Part shown: in pieces, positions 10,726 to 25,000 of the stretch
Position numbering within the stretch: position 1 is the stretch's first letter
How the letters are laid out: each line of letters starts with the position of its first letter
The notes under the pieces: generated by a model
What the model saw: the letters and a program-made list of their open reading frames with translations, nothing else
Told to the model about the DNA's origin: nothing
The model's database searches: none
Made by a program: the position numbers and the translations under genes
Source of the DNA: Rhabdornis inornatus
Taxonomy: Eukaryota > Chordata > Aves > Passeriformes > Rhabdornithidae
DNA: 64,000 nt
NCBI GenBank assembly: GCA_013397075.1
Contig: VWZS01006721.1
Location: forward strand, 1,131,003-1,195,002
Reading direction: 5' to 3'

Positions 10726-13700
10726 TCCCACAGCCAGTATCCAGAGTCTGAGACCTACAAATGAGAAAGGAAAAAAAAGAAACTGCAGTTAGTAAAACAG
10801 TGAGATAGGTGTTTTCAATCAAGTCTTGCTGTGTTTCTTTGCTGCCAGCAGCTGTAAAGGCAAATGTGTCTTCCCCATTCCCTGGCCCTTCAGATGCATG
10901 CACATTCCAACATAAAATAGGAATTAAAACTTATGCCTTTGCAGAGAACCAGTTACCAGTTGGTGGATAACCAGTGCTCTGCTTCCTCTCTCAAAAGCGG
11001 GCCCCAAGACAGCAGTTTTGAACAAAAAAGCTAAGACATTTCCCTCCCTTTTGCATTTCTGTCATGCCTCCGATGTGGATGCTAACGGCAAGATACCAGG
11101 CCAGGCAGTGGGATTAGTAACATAGCTTGGGAGCATTTCCACTGATGATATGCCAAAAAGCCTCTCTTTGTTTGAGGCGACCTGTATGGCTTTTAATCAC
11201 TGAATCTGGACCAGGCTTTGAACCCCAGCAGAGCCCAAAGTCACCCTTATGCTATAACCAGCTACTTTCTAGTCACTGTCAGCTACTCACTGCCACTCTG
11301 CAGTTATTTACTGTGGAATTAAAAATAATGGTCTTGTCCATCCCATGCGCTTGCAGGGAAGCGCGGGGAAAATCTGAATCCATGCTTGAACAGAAACATT
11401 CGCTCATTTAGCCGGAGAACGTATTCCAGCTTTCCATCATTTTAATCTCTCCAGAAGGGGCTACATGGCCACGGTGACTCAAACTTGGCAGGAAAAAAAC
11501 AACTATACAGAGTTAAACCACGGCAGCAGTTTGCAACTTAGCTCCCCACTGACTTTGAAATGATGAGGAAATATGAGGAATTGAAAAGTACTTTACATAT
11601 CTGTTTTGAACTCCTTAGAATCTGCAATCTTCGTAGTACTGGTCTAATTAAAAATCTCTCCAAAAATCTCTGATCAACAGAAGTTATTCTTCTCTGAGCA
11701 CAGAAGCTGTTTTTGCCAACTTTTGTTCTTACCCAAAACCAAGTCTGAGCCAAAAAGCTGTATGAAAAAACTGTGCTGCATACCATTGTGATGTGGGTAT
11801 ATTTCTGAAAGTCTGGCATGACAAAGTGCCCTTTGTTTTGCTTCCTGTCTTTACTGATCAACTAAATAAAGCCCTATATTGTTCAGAACCAAAGTCTATA
11901 AAGAAGCTTCAGGTTTTCTTTTTAATAAATATATCTTGCACTGCCAAGATTTTATTCTCTCACTTGACTCTCCTCCCCAGTCTGTCCCTGCAATTTGTTC
12001 ACTCAAATGTAGCATTTAGTTTCCATAGTTTTTTTTCTCATCTCTGTATGTGGGGTTACTCAAAAATTCAAGGTCAATCTGCAGTCAAGTGGCTTCTTTA
12101 TGGACATCCTTGATATTAAAACTTTGCTTGAGCTGGGACTAATCAAAATGGTCATTGATAATATTAAAAGTCTGTTTTTCAAATAGAGAAGAGCCTCATT
12201 AATATTTTAAATTGTACATTCTAAACAGTGATCAAGTTTTCCATTTATATTTTAGTAGGCTACTAGTACACAAACTACAGCACTGCCATTATTTATGCAT
12301 GCTTTTTCTATAGCATCCTCTGTAAAGTTTCAAAAGTGAGAAGCTTTTTGTGCTACAAGATTTTTATTAAAAGGCATAGAGAGATGGGTGAAAGCTATCT
12401 GAGCACAGGTACACCTCCCTGAAGCAAAAGCTCAGGGAAGCACAGTGAAGGAGCAAGGGTTTGGTTTTTATTTTGTTTTAACTGAATCACTTCTGAATAA
12501 TCTAAGCCTGTTAGAAAGAGATAACATTATGGTGCAGTAAAAGGGTTTTGGGTATAACCGAAGAAGCCACAAATTAATTAGGCTCTCTAGCCCAGAGAAG
12601 GCATAATTTTCAGCAAAATACTTACAGAGCCCTTTAAATATTTTTTTTTTTAATCTGTCTATACATTCCTGCATGATAGGATTCTAGGATTTTTTTTTCC
12701 TATCATCTCATGGGCTGAGGCTCAACAAGCAAAGCATTCACACACCCTCTGCGAAGTCCAAACACTAATTTTTGAGAACTAATGTCTTGGAACCACCAGA
12801 GCCACAAATAAACATTTTATCCTCCTGGAAAGTACATTATTGAGTCACAAAGCTCCTGTGCAAAAGAGACAACAGGACTAGCTCGTCATTATGCACCATT
12901 TACTCCAGTTGTAAATCTGACCAAATATTCCCTGCCCTACTGTCCTTCCTGCCAGAGGAGAACACGCCAGAGCCGTGGCCTGTCAGGTGATGTCTGCACA
13001 TCCTAGCTGGCATAACCTTGCCCTTAAAACTTGCTGCTGCAAAGCCTTCAACTCCTTCAGCTTCAGCTCACACACAAGTATTACCAAATACACAATGTGT
13101 CTGGAGACATGCCAGCTGTGTTTAACAACACAGGGCACTACCAGATTAACCAAATACATTGGAATGCTGAAAAATTCTGGGTGGGTTTGTATTTCACATA
13201 ATCAAATAGTCACAGTGTGTTTGTGAACTGGATATCTGCAGGAAAACAGCTACATAGGAAATGAGCGGAACAACCCTTCTTCTTAATGGTCACTCAACCC
13301 CCACAAGCAGCATTCTAAGACACAGAAAGGAGCCTGCAAAATAAAATTCACTTCATCGTTGGATTACCTCCAGCTAAAATACAGCCAAAGAGAGAAACTA
13401 GAGAAAACAGCTCGCTGTCTGTGATCTGTTTGGTGCAGAGCGTTACATTTATTGATGCAAGAAAAGGATATACTATCACAGTGAAAAATTTATGGGCTTT
13501 ACTTAAGGGGTTTGGACTTTAACCACAAAGATGATGCAGCCTGCATTGATTTAAGAGAAAGTTCTTCTGCTCACTGACCTTTATACCCAAAGGGCTGCCC
13601 CTGACACCTTCACAGTCTGATCTGCTGCATCACCCAAACCAGAACTGCATGCTGGCAGTTCCCAAAAATCCACCTCAAAGTGCTACTGACAGAATAGGAG

Positions 13701-14708
13701 AAAGCTAAATAAAAGCAACTAAGGCCTTATAGCAAAGAGATGAGCAGTGAAGTATTCATCAAGGCGTTGCTCATAAAAGAGCATTATAGATACACTGACA
13801 AACTCAACATCTACCCAAGTCTGTTCTTCAGCAGTTGATGTCAAGCAGCACATGGAGCATTTTCTGAGCTCATCTGTCGGCAGTCTACAAGGGAGGGTGA
13901 AAAAGAAAAGGAAACCAGTTTGTGTGGTGAGTGAACAGATAGGCTGAATTCAAAGTGGGATTCAGAGCAGCACAAGCCAAACCTGTCAGAACCCCATTTA
14001 ATTACTGCCTCTTCCAAACACAAGCATTTGCACCTGCACAAAACTGTACACCACCCTTCCCACATGGCAAAAGCTGCTTCAGGTATCCAGCATTTTCTAG
14101 GCAGCCAGGGGAGGGGAGAGAGCATCTTACAAAGGGGCCCATTAGCAAGAGCCAGATAGAAATGCTGGGGTTTTCTCATCCAGTTTTACTTGCATCAATT
14201 TCCTCCCCACCCCTGAAAATGTGCATAGCAAAACTAGCTTAAACAAATCAAGGATACAAGAATTGATTTACATTTCTTGATAGAAAAGATTCCAGCACTT
14301 ATTCTCCTCCTTTGGCAAAAGTCATGCAAAAAATAGGAAATAAGTGTGATGTTTCAAACAAATATTGATGAAATTCACTATTTACGAGGGGAAAAGTTTG
14401 GGAGTAATTAAACTCCTTGAAGCTAATGGTCCAAGCTGGAACCATGGGTGTAGTTCCCCATTTTCAGCATCTGCTACTTGAGATAATTTATTTCAGGCAA
14501 CATATTCAGAATTTTGCTAAGAGATGGAAGAGAAATAACCCAGTAAGAAAAAATAAAACATGCAATCTCTGCAAAATTAAATTAACTGCAATTTAATGTT
14601 AGAAAATTTCTTTAAGTAAGAGAATGAGCTGTATTTCCACTCCCATTACAAATGCCTAAACAAAAGAATTTCTGTGATACATTTGGCCATAAGCTGTTTG
14701 CAAAACAC

Positions 14709-14723
14709 TTTTTTTTTTTTTTT
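14709..14723. repeat. T15 homopolymer
   Basis: Fifteen consecutive T residues, followed by gcag. On the plus strand this mimics a splice acceptor, but no exon-like sequence follows. Confidence 0.95.
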
Positions 14724-17700
14724 GCAGCATTTCTAAAAAGGAAAGGTTTTGCTCCTCCAGTCTCTTTCCACCTTTATCCTATTTCAATTCATTTTCCCTG
14801 TCAGGAACTCAGGATGTGGCTCCCTAGTCACTTTGTGGTGGCAGCAACACAACCTGCCACATTTAAAAGGTCACACAGGCATTACCAACTACATAACACA
14901 GGGAGAGCAGGGCAGGAGCAAGCTGCACTCCCGGCATTTCCACATGCACTCTCACTCATAGCCACTCACTGAAGTTACTGCTACATGGTCATCGATGGAC
15001 AGATTTTTCCATGTGCACTTCTAAGAAGTCAGGAACATGTTTCTGAGACAAATGGGACTGTCTATAAACTTTTATCTCTGTCTGCATTCATCCCAGGAGA
15101 ATGTTCATCCTATACCACAAATACTTATGAGATCAGATTTCTCACAGAGTTCAGAAAAAACCAGTTTTGTTTCTCAAAATAATGAGAGTTGTCCACAGCT
15201 TTTAGCTCTTCATTTCAAGTTTTAATTTTGCCAGATGTGAGGAACCACTGTGAGAGCCAGTGAGCCGCCTTAGGGTGCCAGGACTCACCAGATAATGGTT
15301 CAAACTGCTCACATCTATGTCCTCTTTCTGTACACTGCAGACCCTGCTTCTGCTCCCACACCTCTGCTGAGGCTGTGAGCTCTGAAGGAAATGCCTCAAC
15401 CCTCTCACTCAGTATGTGCAAAATGACACGGTATTTCTAAGTCACTTCTTCCAAAAAAGATTTAAAATGAGCATTTGCACCTCTATTGCACTTAATTGCC
15501 ATTACTGTACATTAATATTCATTTCATCCATATTGTCTGAGAACCCAAGACCATTCTGCTTGTTATTTCCTCCCTTATACCCGATGCAGCATTCTGGAAA
15601 GTAATTCAGAAACCTTAAAAACACAAAACAATGACAACAAGGTTTAATAAGATTGTATTTATCCTGGATTCCCTGGTATCACTGCAGTGCTACTTACGCT
15701 TCCCTGAGGGGAGCAGCCAGGGCAGCAAGGAGCCACTCTCAGCTCAAACCAGGCTCATCAACCACCTGTTTAGGCTATAATTCAAAGTGACAAAGAGCTC
15801 TTTAGATGTTCTGTGGGATTTGCTGCAAAATAACTCTCAAGTGTTAACTGAGTTAATTCATTTCAGATTAATCAAGCCTTTGATGAAAGCACACCCGAAT
15901 ACAGACCAGCTGAATATAGTAGTTCTTGAGGGTTTTTTCCTGTGTAGGTGAAATAGAGGCTTTTGTGCTGTTTTAGAGGTCAAAAGGGGAACTTGAGCTA
16001 TCAGCTGCTTTTTGGTTTTCTCATTCAATCCAGAATCAAAGCAATTTCAGAAGAAAATGATAATTATATTAATAGTGAAGCCATTCACACATCTTGTGAC
16101 TACACATGGAAGGATGGGGGAAAGGAAAAGAGAAAAAAGTTAAGAGTCTTGAAAACACGGTCTAGAAGCTTAGAAAGAATGTACTGAAATGTAAATCTGA
16201 ATATCACAGCTACTCAATGTTCCAGACTTCCTTTAAGTGCCTGCTGGTTACTCTTGGCAATATACTTCATCACAGATTTAAGAGGAAAGTACACCATTCA
16301 CAAGGTCCCTGCGTGTGTGCAAATATATGATAACACATGCAAAATTTCAAAAGGTGCAGAGTATCATGTGAGGATGTGGTAAAATATGCAAATGTTTGTA
16401 TTGCATTACCACCCCAGATCAACGGGCTTTCTGAAAACTAATTACAAAAAACTTGGTACTCTCACTGGTTAAGCACCACCTGCTAGAGCAGATCACAGCT
16501 GGCAAGAAGCATGTCAGTCCTTCCACTCCAAACCCATCAGGGCAAAAAAAAACAAAACTGTAAGTATTGGGAAAAGCTATGTAGCTCTTCACACAAGCTG
16601 CACAGAACCATAAACTTCTGACCACCTGGAACGGTCCTACGTCATCACCATATAGAGCAATCATTGCAACAAAAATTTCAGGAAGTTGTTAAGATCTTTC
16701 TCAAAAATTTATTATACCTACATAATACACCCATCTTCCTCAAATGTTTTAGTTGATAGCACATCTTTATAGAGGGAAAATAATGCATAGGCAAGCTCTC
16801 TTGACAGTATTGCCAACAGTTATGATTTCACTGCAAAACTCAGTATGTGGCAGCTCCTTGCAATAATAAAAATTTCAGCTTTCAAGTAAATTTCTCCTTG
16901 CAGAGAGAAGCTTAAAAATAGGACCCAAGTACAGCTCAGAGGCTCTGTAAACCAGTGGTAAATAAACATAATTCAACATATTTGATTTGAAATTCGCATG
17001 ACTTTTAGTCAAATCTCGTTGTTTTGTTTTTGGTTTTTTTTATTTCCTGTGAACGATTCAGGATGTTCAAAGTCTGGGTTTGACAATACTCTCGAAATGC
17101 TTATTTGCATTCCACAGAGCCTTTGGCAATTCTTCCGTGACAAATAAAATGTGTGTGGTGCGTGCACTGGAAATGCAGACAAGCTCACCACCAGGGTCAG
17201 CATAACTCTAATTTCCCTTTGCTACCATAAACTCAGCTTATATTTTGAGGCATCACCTCTCCCACACATCCTGGCCCTGTTTCTTCAAGAGCCTTACCAT
17301 GGGCTGTAATTGTGACAGCACAGATCCTGCACTGAGTCTTGCTTTAACCTGAGGAAATGACAGCCTCCGAGGAGAAAATTAGCCAAAGGATGTGACAGAA
17401 AATTCCATGAGCGCTCAGACAGGGGAAGCAAAGTCTGATATTGGGACCAGAGGAGGACTACTCCTAAATGCCTCTGGATGTAGCCTTTAAAATACTTTTC
17501 AATATTCATTTATCCTCCCTATCTCTCCCTTCCTGCTCTGTCTCCTTCATACCACCTCTAACATTCTTCCTTTCCTCTTCCTGGCAGGAAAGGACCTCTT
17601 TAACTTGCATTGCTCCAGACTGACCAGCAGCTGCAGATACATATAGAGAAAGAGTTTAGTGACATTTACCTTCACTACCAGGATAGGATTTCTTGCTGAG

Positions 17701-18579
17701 GTGTGCAGGGGACTGCAGGGAGGAATCATTTCTCTTTTTCCAGAATCCCTCAGGAAGCAGCCCAAAGCTCATGTTAGTGGCCTCCTTCCCTCAGCCAGGA
17801 ACAGCTGCTTGCTCCCCCAAAAGCAGCATTATGTCAGAGAAGTTTCTTACTTACAAAGAAGACAACGGAGCACTTTTTTTGAGGCTGCAATTCAGAAAAG
17901 GAGGAAAGGGCTGAGTTGTGTCCACCCAGGGGCACTCTCCTCCACAGCCCAGCTGGCCCCACAGTCCTTTGGCTATGAAGGTTAAAGAGCACAGTTAAAG
18001 AGATCAACAACTACAGAGAATTGAGCACTGTTGAGCTGAAGCACAAAGCCTGCCCCTCCTCTGATGGCTTGTTTCAAGGGACCTGACAGATAGCAACACA
18101 TGAACCAAAAATACCAGGATCATGACTGTGTTTCTTGTTGCAAGCCGTACTTTTGACAGTGCTGGGTTTCCCCAGCCTTTGACTCGCCCCAGCTCCAGTC
18201 ACTACTTGCACATGTGACTATATGCAGTAATAAAACAGGGAAAAGGTACCACTTGACGGAGGAATTGCAATGAAAACAGCAAGAAAGCTGTGATCTATTT
18301 TCTATGTGTAAAATGTTCATCCAGTGCATTTTTTATCTTGCTCTCGCTTAGTATTCTCTTCTCAAATGGATAGTAGCAGGTATGACTTGTTTTGCTCTAA
18401 GAAAGTGTACATTTCCTTCACTTTTTTTTTGCTGATTAGGAAGTTAACAGGCAGTATAAGGAGGGATAATAGCTTTCCCCATTGAAAATTTACTGCTCTT
18501 GAAAGACCTCAAGTAAAAACAAGAAATCACCTTACACACAACTCTATCCATACATGCACAATATCAAGTGGAACGAAAA

Positions 18580-19060
18580 TCGCTAGTAAATGAGATTAAT
18601 GGCAAAAGCCAGGTGAATAACACATTTTTAAAGGAGAGTTATCTAGGAAAAAGATAAGTTTAATTGTCTTTCAGATCTGTTATGATGTAATAAATGTCTA
18701 TTAATGTTTAGCAGCAAATTGGCTTTTAATGATCATTGCTATTTTTAGCTGGTGGGTGACACAGAGTTTAAATATAAACCAGATTTATGTTTTGCACACC
18801 AGGATGACTTTCTCAGATGACTCTCCTTGATTTTAACCTCTTCACACCCCACAAGACATTTAATATAATTTTATTTCTAATAGACTGTGAGCCAATAGGA
18901 TTGTATTTGCTACTACTGATGTTTTCAATGAGAAATAAAATCAATGAGGTTTATGCTGAAGATAAGTGCAAGTGATTAGTTAGGTGTAAGTGGCTTGGAA
19001 AATATTAGGAGGGCTACATTATTCAAGCAAATTATGCAAATTAAAAGACTCTGGATTGAA
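18580..19060. promoter_or_regulatory. Candidate conserved non-coding element (AT-rich, homeodomain/POU motifs)
   Basis: This AT-rich block contains a perfect octamer ATGCAAAT (19034-19041), the core POU-factor site, and several TAAT-core homeodomain-like words around 18690-18740 ('tctattaatgtttagcagca', 'gcttttaatgatcattgct'). It has no repeats, no open frame of note and little low-complexity sequence apart from its AT bias. Its texture resembles vertebrate conserved non-coding elements, but that is an impression. Boundaries are nominal and conservation has not been tested. Such motifs are also common by chance in AT-rich DNA. Confidence 0.2.
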
Positions 19061-22000
19061 GTAAAAATCTATGAAAAACTCCTGACCTTGCTGTGTTGGA
19101 AAAAAACCTTAGCTAGAATTTGTTCTTTTGGGACTACCTCAAAAATAAGCATTAGTAGGTGAGAAATTTTGTCACATTTTTCAACACAAGCAGTCAATCT
19201 TAAACATTCATACATACCAAAAAAAAAAAAAAAAAATCAGAAAAAAAAAATCATCTTTTTAGACCTTTGTGAGACAAAGAGCAGCCCAGCAGGTTGCTAG
19301 GAGAAAAATAAACAGTACTTGATGTGGTATAAAAAGAGCGGGCAAGCAAAGCAAAGCCCTGCATACACTGCCTGGGAAAGCAAGACAGGAACACAGAAGC
19401 AGTATTCTGTATCATTTAAAAAAAAAAAAAAAGGCATACAGAAGAATAAATGTTGCATCTAAATTTCTAGGTGTGGTATTCTCAAGTGAGTTGCATACAC
19501 AGAAACAATAGGCCAAATTACTGAACAAAAAGAATTTATAGTTCCCTAAAGCAAATGTCTGTGTAGTAATAACCAATAGCCTGTTTTTCCACATTTTACC
19601 ATGTTAATGAATTCTGTTGCGCATTAATCAAGAGTCAAACCTCTTTGATCTTTGGAGGGGAAAATAAAAAGAAAGAGATTTAATTATTGCACTCATTTTC
19701 TGCACAGATACTTTTGTTATTACTTATAGTCTACTAACAGAGGTTACCATCTCACCAAAAGCCTAGTTATAAAAGGTCTTGGGCATTCTCACAGTAAGAC
19801 ACAGCTTTTTTCCTCCTTATCCCTTCCTTCCTCATATTATCCAATCAACAAAAAATTGCATGAAAACACTCCTTTGCAGACAACAAAGCTGTAGAGAGAG
19901 AGAGGGGCTGGGATTTCTAGGTGTGCCCTTCAACTCTGAAATCCAGCTTCAGCCAGTAAGTGGACCATTTCCAGCCAACTTTGGTAACCAGTCATAAATA
20001 CTCAACATCTCCTTAACCCCTACAGAAGCAGCCCTTCAGAACGGCACCCAGTCCAATCCCGAAGGAAAATACCCCGCTAACACAAGCTGAAAGACTGCAA
20101 CTTTTTTTTTTTTATCTTCTACCTAATGAGGAGCATAGCATCACTACACACAACAGCGACTTCAAATCTGAAAGGGCCATGCACTACAGCTGAGAGTCAA
20201 CACTTCTCTTGGTACTACAAAGAAAACATTTTATATGAGAAGCTCTGCATGGATAAAATATTTATATAATACAGATCACACACACTCTCTTCGCTTCTGA
20301 AGTGAAACAAAGGCCAGATATTTCCAGCTGAAACTACAAGAGGGATCTTAACTAAACAGAAATTTAAACCTGGATGGAATTTCATCAGGAGCCTCCAGCT
20401 GAAGCCTCTGCTTTCACATCCCAACTTGGCATCATCACAACGTATACTCTTGCAAAAGGTATTTTTAAAAGCCAAACACTTTTTTGTGAAAGAAAAGTTT
20501 TGCAGAAGAAAATTTTACTCCAGTAACCATGTGTGCTTTTTTAATGAGTACTATCAAGTTTCCAAACAGTAAAATACTTGGATGAGTGAAAGGCTAAAAT
20601 TAATTAATTCCTTGAGTGCTTTCTAGCAGAAATTAATTGTGAGGACAATCAGGACAAACGTGCTTTTCAAGCAAATTGTCTTGGGCGCGGAGTAAGGACT
20701 ACCAGACACTTGTCCTCTTTTCCTGCCTCATAGCTGAGCATCAGTAGCAACCACCTAAAGAGAAAATGCACCTGTTGAGAAATTTGCCAGTATAACATGT
20801 GCCTGCCTCTGTAAGCCTCAGACACATTTCTTAATTACCTATTACACAGTAACAACCTCTGAAAGGTCCACCAGAAAACTGAAAGGAGACTTTACCACAG
20901 GTTATCTGAAGTCCCACTGAGTATTATGCAGTATGTCATGTAAAGAATGGGAAGGGGGAAACCCCTAATTAAACCCAGAAAATTCTTCAATACCTTTCTC
21001 CCCCCAGTTAAACTTGGGGGGCAACTTGGCAGTCCTACTTGACTCCCTCTAAAATCATGGGAAAGCAACTTAACTTATCTCTTAGCTAAACTACTGCAGG
21101 ACAAGAGTGACTGCATTCAATAACACTCTCATTTTTAATTTGTCCAAGTGAAGCAACAAGCTTCTATAACATTTTACATTTTAAAGCATACATTGAATTT
21201 AGAATAATCAAGAAAGCATTGTGAACATTTAACTCAGTCACAGCTATCTGGCAGAATCAAATACCATCTAATACAGCCAGACTGGCTGTACCACTAGAAA
21301 CTCTGCAATGAACTTAATTATTCATCTTCCATTATTTTTAAGGCAACAGCAAATAACCTCATTTCCATATACTTGAGTATAACAGCTGTAATATTTGCAG
21401 TAACACCTTTATTTGTGGTATACAAGTCCACTTCTGATTTTGCACTTAATGCCTTGCTTCCACCTAGATAAAAATTGAGATGTCTCAGTAGTCGAGGAGT
21501 AACATGTAATTGCAGGAGTCACATTCAATTGCAAAGAAGAAATTAAGCACCTCTGGCAACTAGAAGGCAAGATAATTAATCTGATGTATGGGCCTGTCTC
21601 TTGTGATATTTTGCAGGGGACTCTGTACATACCAATATGTAGCTATGTTTGATAGGCAACAGGAATTTGGGGGAAAGAGGAAGAATTTTGGTAACTACTG
21701 AAATGTTTCCTGTGAAAGAAAGACCCCATTTCTCACTCCTCTGCAGGAGAAGGGTTCAGAAGTGCTGCTGCTCCAACACTAGCTCATCTGAGGTCACTGG
21801 CAAAATCCTGCTGATTGCTGAAGGAAGATGTACAATCAAGAGAGAGCTTTTGAAAACATCACCCTAAGCCTAGTAAGCAGCGAGTAAAACCTTTGTTATT
21901 TAAGGCCATAGCTGGAAGTGAAACTGCAATAAAGTACTTCATTTGATTATCTGTAAGGCAATTCACTGTAAACAACAAACAACAACTCTTTCCTACATCT

Positions 22001-25000
22001 TTACTTGGACTTACATTACTGTAAGTGGACTAAGCACTGTAGTTCGTAAAACAAAGGGATAAATGACAGAGAGACATCGACCCTAAATATTTTGCTAAAG
22101 AAATCACTCTTCTGTTCATTTTGTTCTCCCTATAAGGGAGATTCACAAGGCTAAAGCAGAAACACTGGGCTTCAAAAGTAACCAAAATTGGCAAATTGTG
22201 CAGAAAGATAGATAGTGTCATTGTTTAGCACTTGGCACCAGCGTGGATCTGAGCAAGCAAGAACACAGATTGCCTGTGATGGGAAATTCTATCAAATGTA
22301 AGAGAGCCAACTGATGGCTAAAAATCTAACATTAAGATCCTTTCATTCATTGCTTACCTTACATTTACATCAGTTTCATTTCCAAAGCAAAGGGACCTCA
22401 AAGAGGCAGTGGCTGAATTGAAAGAGAACTGTATTTCAGCTAAGAGAGAGAGATCAAGACTTTTTGTTGATCCAAACTTACCATCCAGGAAAAAGCTCAA
22501 CATGTGAAATTAACTTTCCCCAGAGTAACACTTTTCCATTTGAGCTTGGCCTATACTGTTACAGAAATACAGAGGGAAGACTTAAGTGTGTTTTCTGCGA
22601 GCAGGAAGGAGTAGGTTGCTCCCTGGCATCAGAGTCCCTTCTGACCACACAGTCCAACACTGCCTTTGCCCAAAGCTCACTGGCAGTGCAAACACAGCCA
22701 GCACAGTTCAGCAGTGGATCATACACAAGCCCACAGACTGAGGTCCCAGCCACCGCTGTCTCATTATGGAAGAAAACAGAAATAGCACTCCTAAATTGGA
22801 TGTGATCACCAGGAACAATTTAGCATCAAATGCTTCAGAATCTGCATGTAAAAAGGCAAAGCACTGCATGCCAGTAGATTTCAGGCTGTAGATAGCCTTA
22901 GGGTGAGAGAACAGGCAAACCCAAGCAGAACAGTTTGCTATCAGAAATTTATCAGAGTTCATGCATTATTTCTTCCTCCTACATTAGGAATTAAACCCAC
23001 TGATGTGAGGCTCAGATTGGCAGAGTGAAGGGGGGACAGATGACCCAAACAAGCACCTTGTCACAGCTAGAGGGAGAAAGCAATGTTTGGCAAAGAGCTC
23101 CACTAATGTCAGAGGTTGAGTCTTCACACCCATGAATGTCTTGTTGAGTGACACAGTCACATATTGACTGTAGGGAACAAAAATGCCCTTTCATCTTAAT
23201 CAGGTTGGGGAAACTTCTAGGAGTTTCCCTCCCCTCTTCTACAACTGTCCTTGTTTGTTAAAAGCTCCAATATTGAGATTAAGACAGTCCACTCCAACAA
23301 ACACAAGAAAATCAGGTGGTTTTACAAGCCTGAGTTCTTTACAACTCCCATCACCTGAGGAGGAATCAACTCAGAGACAAGGAAATCATGCTGGGTTACC
23401 CAGCAGCAGAACTGAATTTCACTCTGAAATTAGCATTAGCAGAGGTCCCTGACTCACATGACTGGGTATGTCAGGACTTCTCAACCAACCTGCACATATC
23501 AGGGAAATCTGACAAAATTACCTTTATCTCCTCCTTCAGAATTAAAATTATGTAAGATCTCCCTTCAGAACACAAAAGATAGAGATTTGCTCTTACCCAA
23601 GCATTTCTGATCCAAATTACTTTCTCTGAATTTTACATTTTCCTGAAAATAATCATCAATTTCAATATTTTTTAAAAATTAGATTTTCCTATTAGAAATT
23701 AGTAATTTCCAGTTAGAAATTACTTTTTCTGATAATGCTTCAATCCATGGCACTTCATTTTAAGAAACTAAGGTGCTCTTAACAGAAGATGTCTGTGTTG
23801 AAACATTCTTGCTGATACATGATTTTGATTAAGAAAGTCAATTTGCTGGAGAAAATGGTATCCTTGGGGTTTTTTTCCCCTCCTGGAAATTGCCAGCAAC
23901 TGAAAGCAATTTTCCCTCTACTCAAAGGAGAAGATACGTGCAATGTGATGACTCAGTCAGACTACTGGGCAGCCTTCTATGAGCTGAGAGGAGAACCAGG
24001 AGAAACCACCAGGCTGCTGAAAATGAAGGTTGCTGCTGGAAAGCTCTCCATGTCCCTGACTGCCCCACCATTTCTGCTGTGCTTCCCTCAGCAAAAGGCC
24101 AAGCCCCTTTTCCCCATCCTCCTCCAGCACAAAATCCACTCATACTTCCAGGTCAACTTTTTCTTGCTACCAGATGTGCTTCAGCCTGCATATACTCCAC
24201 ATTTTAAATACCTAGAACCTCCACCCTACAGGGCTCAGCCCCAAACACACTGACTTCTCCCTCAGAAGCACTGCCATCAGTTCAAGCCTTCCATTACTGT
24301 AAGGCATGACTGAGAGGAACTAACAGGTGGAGAATAGCTGAGGACACGGACCTCCCTAGAATTCTCTTCATAATTAATTAGAAGTTAGCCACAATTAAAC
24401 CAGAACAGCTTGTCAGACAGTGGGGCTGCTCCCTGGTGGCAAACTCACAGGTACCAGCAGTAAGGATGAATGCAACATCCTCTTTGGTTTTCCCCACCAA
24501 CTTCAGCATTCCTTGTGCAAAAAGGCACCAGGGAAGAGAATCAAGGGAGTGGAGCATGTTCCAGCATTGCCATCCTCCAGTGCCACACAATTAGCTCAAG
24601 CACTTCTCTCTGCAAGACTCTCTTGCGTTTCAGCTTCCTCTACATACTTTAGTTTCCTACCTGCCTTGAAATACGTTCATCAGCATTTAGCTTTCAGACA
24701 AGTGAGGTGCCAGACTGGAGTGTTCTTTCACTGATCTTTCTCTGACCTAATCTGGGCCTTGCTATTCCCATCCACAAATGACTGGTACTGGAGAGGCAGC
24801 GTCAGAGTCTTCCCTACCAAGCGTGGCACCACTGGCCAAGCAAACACTATAGCTACAAAGCTCATGTCAGGAATAATTGGGAGTAAAGCTCAGGGGGCTG
24901 TCTTTCAAAAAAAGAAAAAAAAATAGAAAAAAGAGTGAATCCTGAAATGGTTAGCATAGCACTTTTTCATCCACAGGACTTCCTTGTGCCTGCCTCTCCC

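Larger units (their letters stand above)
10282..18579. other. Long unique stretch, no gene seen
   Basis: About 8.3 kb without a recognised gene, RNA or interspersed repeat. It holds an (aat) microsatellite at 10698-10725, T-rich runs near 12641 and 12690, a T15 tract at 14709-14723 and many short frames, none with domain character. A 9-bp-arm inverted repeat (atgatagga / tcctatcat) lies at 12673-12706. A handful of CpGs cluster at 17050-17430 without a recognisable element. Confidence 0.5.

Noticed and set aside
12673..12706. 9-bp inverted repeat around a T-rich loop
   Set aside because: Hairpins of this size are common by chance in AT-rich DNA, and no adjacent gene makes it a terminator.
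14700..14760. Possible splice acceptor (T15 followed by gcag)
   Set aside because: The following sequence has no exon-like properties; the signal is explained by a T homopolymer.
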